NCBI GenBank assembly: GCA_001438985.1
Contig: LIAZ01000026.1
Span: 1 to 10,648, forward strand
From: Acidimicrobium sp. BACL17 MAG-120823-bin42
GTDB taxonomy: Bacteria > Actinomycetota > Acidimicrobiia > Acidimicrobiales > Ilumatobacteraceae
Direction of reading: 5' to 3'
Length of the DNA: 10,648 nt
A program made the position numbers and the translations under genes. Under the pieces are notes generated by a model that saw only the letters and a program-made list of their open reading frames with translations, made no database searches and was not told where the DNA came from. Below, piece by piece: positions 7,157 to 10,648 of this stretch. How positions within the stretch are numbered: the first letter of the stretch is position 1; each line of letters starts with the position of its first letter.

Positions 7157-7239
7157 CTCGTCAGGCTACGACACACTAGGCAATACTTGATGGTGGACCT
7201 CGTCACAATGTTGACGAATGTGTAGTTTCAGGGGGACGC
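7157..7239. promoter_or_regulatory. Divergent intergenic region between ubiE and the acyl-CoA dehydrogenase
   Basis: These 83 bp separate two outward-reading genes and must hold or adjoin their promoters. On the plus strand AGGGGG at 7230-7235 is a convincing ribosome site four bases before ATG 7240. TTGACG at 7211-7216 resembles a -35 box, but the bases at the correct distance do not form a good -10 box. On the minus strand a TTGTGA (7203-7208) is followed 17 bases later by TATTGC, a weak match. No palindromic operator stands out. Confidence 0.45.
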
Positions 7240-8460
7240 ATGATTGATTTTTCATTTTCACCAGAGATCGAAACGGTGCGGCTGAAAGTTCGGGCGTTTA
7301 TGGACGAGTGTGTTCGGCCACGCTGGGATGCCATCGATCAGAATGATCGTGCGGCCGTAGTGAAAGCCATTGTCGAATTACGTAAACAAGCCCAAGAGGA
7401 ATGGAATCTGTGGCTTCCACACATGCCTGCCGAATGGGGTGGCATGGGGCTTGGGCCGACGGCGATGGCCGCGGTTTCTGCTGAAGCCGCAAAGGTGAGC
7501 ATCGGTCCGTACGTGCTCAACGCGCAAGCACCCGACGAAGGCAATCAGCACACACTGCTGCATTGGGCAACGCCAGAACAAAAAGAGAAATACTTGCGCC
7601 CGTTGTGTGAGGGCAGAGCTCGATCGTGTTTTGCAATGACGGAGCCCGAGGTTGCCGGTAGCGATCCAACGTTGATCAAGACCTTTGCATACAAAGACGG
7701 TGATGAATGGGTCATCAACGGTCACAAATGGTTTATCTCGGGCGCACGTGGTGCGCAGTTCGCATTACTTGTTGCTCGTACTGAGGAAGATCCCGATCTG
7801 CCTCAGGCAGCAAATTCATGCTTCATTGTCGATATTCCAAGTGAAGGATGGAATGTGGTGCGTGATGTCGAGACGATGTCGGGCGGTCACAACCATTGTG
7901 AAATTGAAATCAAAGACTTACGAGTTCCTCATACCAACATGCTTGGAGGCAGAGGACAGGGCCATTTGCTCGGCCAGTACCGTTTGGGGCCTGCGCGTCT
8001 GGCCCATTGCATGAGATGGATCGCGCAAGCGGAGACTGCTCTTGACATGATGGTTGCTCGTGCACTCGAGCGATACTCGCATGGATCACTGCTTGCTGAA
8101 AAGCAGGGCATCCAATGGTTAATCGCCGACTCGGCGATGGAGATGTATCAAGGCAAATTGATGATTCTGCACGCGGCATACAAGATCGAGAATGGCATGG
8201 ATTTTACGAGTGAAGTCAGTATGACGAAGCACTTCGTGGCAAATAGTTTGTGGAGAATTATTGATCGCGCAATCCAAGTACACGGTGCACTTGGATATAG
8301 CACCGATACACCACTCGCCGGCATGTTGCAGCAGGCTAGGTGGAGCCGCTTTGCAGATGGCGCAGATGAGATTCACCAGATGCGTATTGCGCAACGGACC
8401 ATTGCCGCATATAAGGATTTTGGAACAACGAAGAAAGCAACAGGAGATCTTCCGCTATGA
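7240..8460 (+). CDS. Acyl-CoA dehydrogenase, ACAD10/11-like
   Basis: This flavoenzyme is predicted to introduce a trans-2 double bond into an acyl-CoA with FAD as cofactor. It has 406 residues, normal for the family. The flavin-contact segment AMTEPEVAGSD is at 132-142, followed by WVINGHKWFISGA (157-169), a GGHNHCEIEIKDLRVP block (215-230), RLGPARLAHCMRWI (248-261) and IQVHGALGYS (345-354). The C-terminal ADGADEIHQMRIA places Asp373 where most acyl-CoA dehydrogenases carry the catalytic Glu of YEGT; the ADG-x-DE-x-H pattern matches the ACAD10/11 branch, so this is a subfamily feature and not damage. Translation starts at ATG 7240, four bases after AGGGGG. The last codon and stop overlap the start of the next gene (ATGA). 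Substrate chain length cannot be told from sequence. Confidence 0.92.
   Translation: MIDFSFSPEIETVRLKVRAFMDECVRPRWDAIDQNDRAAVVKAIVELRKQAQEEWNLWLPHMPAEWGGMGLGPTAMAAVSAEAAKVSIGPYVLNAQAPDEGNQHTLLHWATPEQKEKYLRPLCEGRARSCFAMTEPEVAGSDPTLIKTFAYKDGDEWVINGHKWFISGARGAQFALLVARTEEDPDLPQAANSCFIVDIPSEGWNVVRDVETMSGGHNHCEIEIKDLRVPHTNMLGGRGQGHLLGQYRLGPARLAHCMRWIAQAETALDMMVARALERYSHGSLLAEKQGIQWLIADSAMEMYQGKLMILHAAYKIENGMDFTSEVSMTKHFVANSLWRIIDRAIQVHGALGYSTDTPLAGMLQQARWSRFADGADEIHQMRIAQRTIAAYKDFGTTKKATGDLPL
8442..8446 (+). promoter_or_regulatory. Ribosome binding site for the F420-type oxidoreductase
   Basis: AGGAG at 8442-8446 lies inside the end of the acyl-CoA dehydrogenase gene, ten bases before ATG 8457. 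Together with the ATGA overlap it fixes that start and supports coupled translation. Confidence 0.7.
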
Positions 8461-9440
8461 CATCAAGCGCGTCAAGTAATCAGCAGGTGACCTTTGGCGT
8501 GTTTATGCCACAAGGATGGAAGATGGAGTTGGTGGGCATACCAAGTGCTACCGACAAATGGAATGCCGCAGTGGACATTGCTGTCACTGCAGAACAACTG
8601 GGCTTCGATTCGATCTGGGTGTACGACCACTTTCATAACGTTCCCCGACCAGCACATGAAACAGTGTTTGAGTGCTGGACAGCCATGGCTGCAATCAGCC
8701 AATTAACCACAACTATTCGGTTAGGCCAAATGGTTGGCTGCAATCTCTATCGTCCGCCTGCATTGCTGGCAAAGATCACAAGCACGCTTGATGTGATCTC
8801 TGGGGGTCGTTTGGATTGGGGGATCGGAGCGGGTTGGTACGAAAACGAATGCCGCGGATATGGTTACGAATTCCCGGTACCGAAGGATCGCATTGCGATG
8901 CTGCGTGAATCCGTTGAAATCGTCAAGATGATGTGGTCTCAAGAAGAGACGACATATGACGGCAAGTATTACCAATTAGTTCGCGCTAATTGCGACCCAA
9001 AGCCGTTGCAATCCCCGCGCCCGCCAATTTGGATTGGTGGAGGAGGCGAGCAATTGACGCTGCGCGTGGTGGCACAGCATGCCGATTACTCAAACTTTGG
9101 CGGAACACTCGAAGACTTCGCACGAAAAGTGGAAATCCTCAAAGGTCACTGTCTCAAAGTTGGACGTGACGAATCCGAAATACGCAAGACCACGTCGGGG
9201 GAAATTTTAATTCGCGATACCGAAAAAGAGCTTCGCGAATTTCAGATTGCAAGTGGCCGCGGCGACAATTTTGAACAATGGAGTAACGCCAACTTCGTCG
9301 GTACGCCAGAACAGGTGGCTGAACGCATCGGACAGTTCGTCGACAACGGTTGCAGTGGGTTCATCCCGTGGTGTGTTGATTACCCCGACAAGCAGACTCT
9401 GACGGAGTTTGCAAAAATTATGGGGACGTACCGCAATTAG
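8457..9440 (+). CDS. LLM-class F420-dependent oxidoreductase, Rv1855c-like
   Basis: The 327-residue protein has the luciferase-like monooxygenase (bacterial-luciferase TIM-barrel) fold, predicted to use cofactor F420. Visible features are FGVFMPQGWKMELV near the start (13-26), EQLGFDSIWVYDHFHNVP (45-62) and RLGQMVGCNLYRPPALLAK (83-101). These are followed by DVISGGRLDWGIGAGWYENE, GKYYQLVRANCDPKPLQSP and PIWIGGGGEQLTLRVVAQHAD. The GWK-MELV opening and the WYENE-x-x-GYGYEFP segment resemble the Rv1855c group of actinobacterial proteins. The reaction is unknown. It overlaps the upstream dehydrogenase by 4 bp, so the two are probably one operon. It ends in two consecutive in-frame stops, TAG TAA (9438-9443). 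FMN use instead of F420 cannot be excluded from sequence. Confidence 0.88.
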   Translation: MTSSASSNQQVTFGVFMPQGWKMELVGIPSATDKWNAAVDIAVTAEQLGFDSIWVYDHFHNVPRPAHETVFECWTAMAAISQLTTTIRLGQMVGCNLYRPPALLAKITSTLDVISGGRLDWGIGAGWYENECRGYGYEFPVPKDRIAMLRESVEIVKMMWSQEETTYDGKYYQLVRANCDPKPLQSPRPPIWIGGGGEQLTLRVVAQHADYSNFGGTLEDFARKVEILKGHCLKVGRDESEIRKTTSGEILIRDTEKELREFQIASGRGDNFEQWSNANFVGTPEQVAERIGQFVDNGCSGFIPWCVDYPDKQTLTEFAKIMGTYRN

Positions 9441-9453
9441 TAATTAGCGAAGA

Positions 9454-9909
9454 CTAGAAGTAGTAGCGGAAAATCAAATCAGCAACGCATGAAGGTTTTG
9501 TTGCTCCTTCGCATTCAAATGTTGCTTGCACGGTTACTTGCACGCCACCGGCAATCTCTTCCGCTGCTGCCAAACTTGCACCGACGCGTAATTTTGCACC
9601 AACCGGCACGGGTGCCATGAAGCGAACCTTATTGGTGCCGTAGTTGACGCCCATTTTCACACCCTCAACCGACCAGACCTTTCCGAGTAGCACTGGTGCG
9701 AGAGACAGAGTGAGATATCCGTGAGCAATCGTTTGACCGAACGGTCCCGTCTTTGCGCGCTCAACATCAAGATGAATCCACTGATGGTCTCCCGTTGCAT
9801 CAGCGAACATTTGCACCTGCTCTTGAGTGACAGTGATGTAGTCGCTGTATCCCAGATGCTGTCCAACATGTGCCATGAGGTCTGCTTGGTCTTTAATGAT
9901 CGTTGCCAT
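9454..9909 (-). CDS. MaoC-type (R)-specific enoyl-CoA hydratase, Rv0130/HtdZ-like
   Basis: The 151-residue single hot-dog-fold protein is predicted to hydrate trans-2-enoyl-CoA to (R)-3-hydroxyacyl-CoA, or to dehydrate in reverse. The hydratase-2 motif is clear: FADATGDHQWIH (35-46) gives the catalytic pair Asp41 and His46, followed by GPFGQTIAHGYLTLSL (55-70). VNYGTNKVRFMAPVPVG closes the substrate tunnel. Length and motifs match the mycobacterial Rv0130 group closely. The start ATG at 9909 gives MATIIKDQAD, the usual N-terminus. It faces the LLM-type gene with 13 bp between stops and lies 51 bp downstream of the small membrane protein on the same strand. It could act on products of the nearby acyl-CoA dehydrogenase, but the genes converge, so this is only inference. 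Confidence 0.9.
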   Translation of the reverse strand: MATIIKDQADLMAHVGQHLGYSDYITVTQEQVQMFADATGDHQWIHLDVERAKTGPFGQTIAHGYLTLSLAPVLLGKVWSVEGVKMGVNYGTNKVRFMAPVPVGAKLRVGASLAAAEEIAGGVQVTVQATFECEGATKPSCVADLIFRYYF

Positions 9910-9960
9910 TACTTCAGTGTGGCAGACACGGGCACGGTGATGCGAACCAGGGCCGTGTCG

Positions 9961-10359
9961 CTAACGAAACCAGACCTTTTGATGCGATCGGCTTTGAGTA
10001 TGTAGCAGTAACGCGCAGAGAGCGATATCGAATGCCGCGCTAAGGAATGACCCGCCAAGTGGACGCCGGTAGATGATGAAATTTGAGACAAAAGGCGAAA
10101 ATCCTGCAACGAGTGCCAAGTAGTAGCCGATCTTCAGTTCATTGGCCATCAGCAATCCACCAAGTGCATGAGACGCAATAACGATCAATCCGTAAAGGAA
10201 ACCAAATGAGTAGATCATCCGGATATAGCCAATCTCCATCTGGCTATCCATGAAATTTGCAAGAGCAAAGAACCCATTCAGATAGAGCAACCATGTAGCA
10301 ATCTGCAGGGTTTGTGGCTGCATTCTGTCGAACCATTTTTTAACATTGATATTGCGCAC
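9961..10359 (-). CDS. Small four-helix integral membrane protein of unknown function
   Basis: I do not recognise this 132-residue protein. It shows four hydrophobic segments at roughly 18-36, 46-72, 77-97 and 103-121, separated by short polar loops with a YRRPLGGS stretch before the last helix. The basic N-terminus (MRNINVKKWFDR) and the basic tail (SRSHQKVWFR) would both lie in the cytoplasm under the positive-inside rule. The GTG at 10359 has no Shine-Dalgarno; an in-frame ATG at 10323 (MQPQTLQIATW) would also keep all helices. It diverges from era with 25 bp between starts and precedes the MaoC gene on the same strand. No catalytic motif is visible. Confidence 0.72.
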   Translation of the reverse strand: MRNINVKKWFDRMQPQTLQIATWLLYLNGFFALANFMDSQMEIGYIRMIYSFGFLYGLIVIASHALGGLLMANELKIGYYLALVAGFSPFVSNFIIYRRPLGGSFLSAAFDIALCALLLHTQSRSHQKVWFR

Positions 10360-10370
10360 CGTTCTATTCT
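10340..10370 (+). promoter_or_regulatory. Possible era promoter
   Basis: TTAACA at 10340-10345 (five of six matches to TTGACA) and TATTCT at 10365-10370 (four of six to TATAAT) are separated by 19 bp, slightly long. A start site about 7 bases after the -10 box would leave a leader of under 10 nt before ATG 10385. There is no ribosome site before that ATG, which would fit a near-leaderless transcript. The match is weak and unverified. Confidence 0.25.
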
Positions 10371-10384
10371 TGCAGACCTAACCT

Positions 10385-10648
10385 ATGAGCATGCGCTCCG
10401 GCTTTGTTTCACTCGTTGGGCGTCCCAATGTGGGTAAATCCACTCTTGTCAATGCTTTGTGTGGCGAAAAAGTAAGCATCGTGTCGGATAAACCGCAAAC
10501 CACACGTACTCGTGTGCGTGGAGTGGTTACCCGCGATGATTATCAGATTATTTTCGTCGACACCCCGGGTTTGCATAAGGCTGTCAGCGCACTCGGCGAA
10601 CGTGTCAACGCAACTGCGTTGGAATCGACGAAAGACGTTGATGTTGTC
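10385..10648 (+). CDS. era: GTPase Era, N-terminal 88 residues
   Basis: Era is a Ras-like GTPase that binds 16S rRNA and helps assemble the small ribosomal subunit. The visible 88 codons hold G1 GRPNVGKST (about 12-20), the G2/switch I region PQTTRTRVRG (about 37-46), and G3 DTPGLH (59-64). The KVSIVSDKPQTTR block is diagnostic of Era over Der or Obg. The reading frame is intact to the window edge; the rest of the G domain and the KH domain lie beyond it. I chose ATG 10385 (MSMRSGFVSLVG); ATG 10391 two codons later is equally plausible. Neither has a clear Shine-Dalgarno. Confidence 0.93.
   Translation, partial: MSMRSGFVSLVGRPNVGKSTLVNALCGEKVSIVSDKPQTTRTRVRGVVTRDDYQIIFVDTPGLHKAVSALGERVNATALESTKDVDVV

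Noticed and set aside
9438..9453. Short AATTAG tandem as a repeat element or terminator
   Set aside because: Two copies of a 6-mer spanning consecutive stop codons are too short to be meaningful and form no stem.
9909..10109. A 66-codon minus-strand frame ending in TAATG with the MaoC start, with a protein-like tail (ALVRITVPVSATLK)
   Set aside because: It lies mostly antiphase inside the membrane-protein gene, has no domain resemblance and no ribosome site; the TAATG overlap is most simply chance.
1..10648. A novel defence, mobile or biosynthetic system
   Set aside because: All but one gene fall in well-known families. I saw no nuclease, helicase, reverse transcriptase, integrase, transposase, CRISPR repeat or tRNA-like structure on either strand.

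Overview
The window is a gene-dense, roughly 50% G+C (by eye) stretch of bacterial chromosome. It looks like a member of the Actinobacteriota, probably an Acidimicrobiia-type lineage. Three things point there: a complete-looking F420-type luciferase-fold enzyme of the Rv1855c kind, an Rv0130-like MaoC hydratase, and short actinobacterial-style MenE and isochorismate synthase proteins. The taxonomic call is inference from protein style; no rRNA is present.

Positions 1-7156 hold a menaquinone (vitamin K2) biosynthesis locus. Its order is: the 3' end of an SDR gene (+), menE (-), menA (+), menH with a FrnE-like DsbA-family gene (both -), menD (+), then an isochorismate synthase gene with ubiE/menG (both -). 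Together these encode chorismate to isochorismate (MenF/ICS), SEPHCHC formation (MenD), SHCHC formation (MenH), o-succinylbenzoyl-CoA ligation (MenE), prenylation of DHNA (MenA) and the final C-methylation (UbiE/MenG). The o-succinylbenzoate synthase (menC), naphthoate synthase (menB) and DHNA-CoA thioesterase are not in the window. The genes alternate strand and are packed with almost no spacer: the convergent pairs have gaps of 0 and 5 bp or a 27-bp overlap, and the divergent starts lie within a few tens of bases.

Positions 7240-9909 hold an acyl-CoA dehydrogenase of the ACAD10/11 type that overlaps an LLM-class F420-dependent oxidoreductase by 4 bp, followed convergently by a MaoC-type hydratase. 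This looks like a lipid or acyl-CoA module unrelated to quinone synthesis. A small four-helix membrane protein (9961-10359, -) of unknown function follows. The window ends in the first 88 codons of era (+), the ribosome-assembly GTPase.

The most notable irregularity is a single-base frameshift in the FrnE-like gene at about 3185. Removing one base restores a normal 216-residue protein whose stop codon overlaps the menH start. I see no CRISPR array, tRNA, rRNA, insertion sequence, phage gene or recognisable novel defence system. The longest stretch without a coding call is 83 bp (7157-7239).
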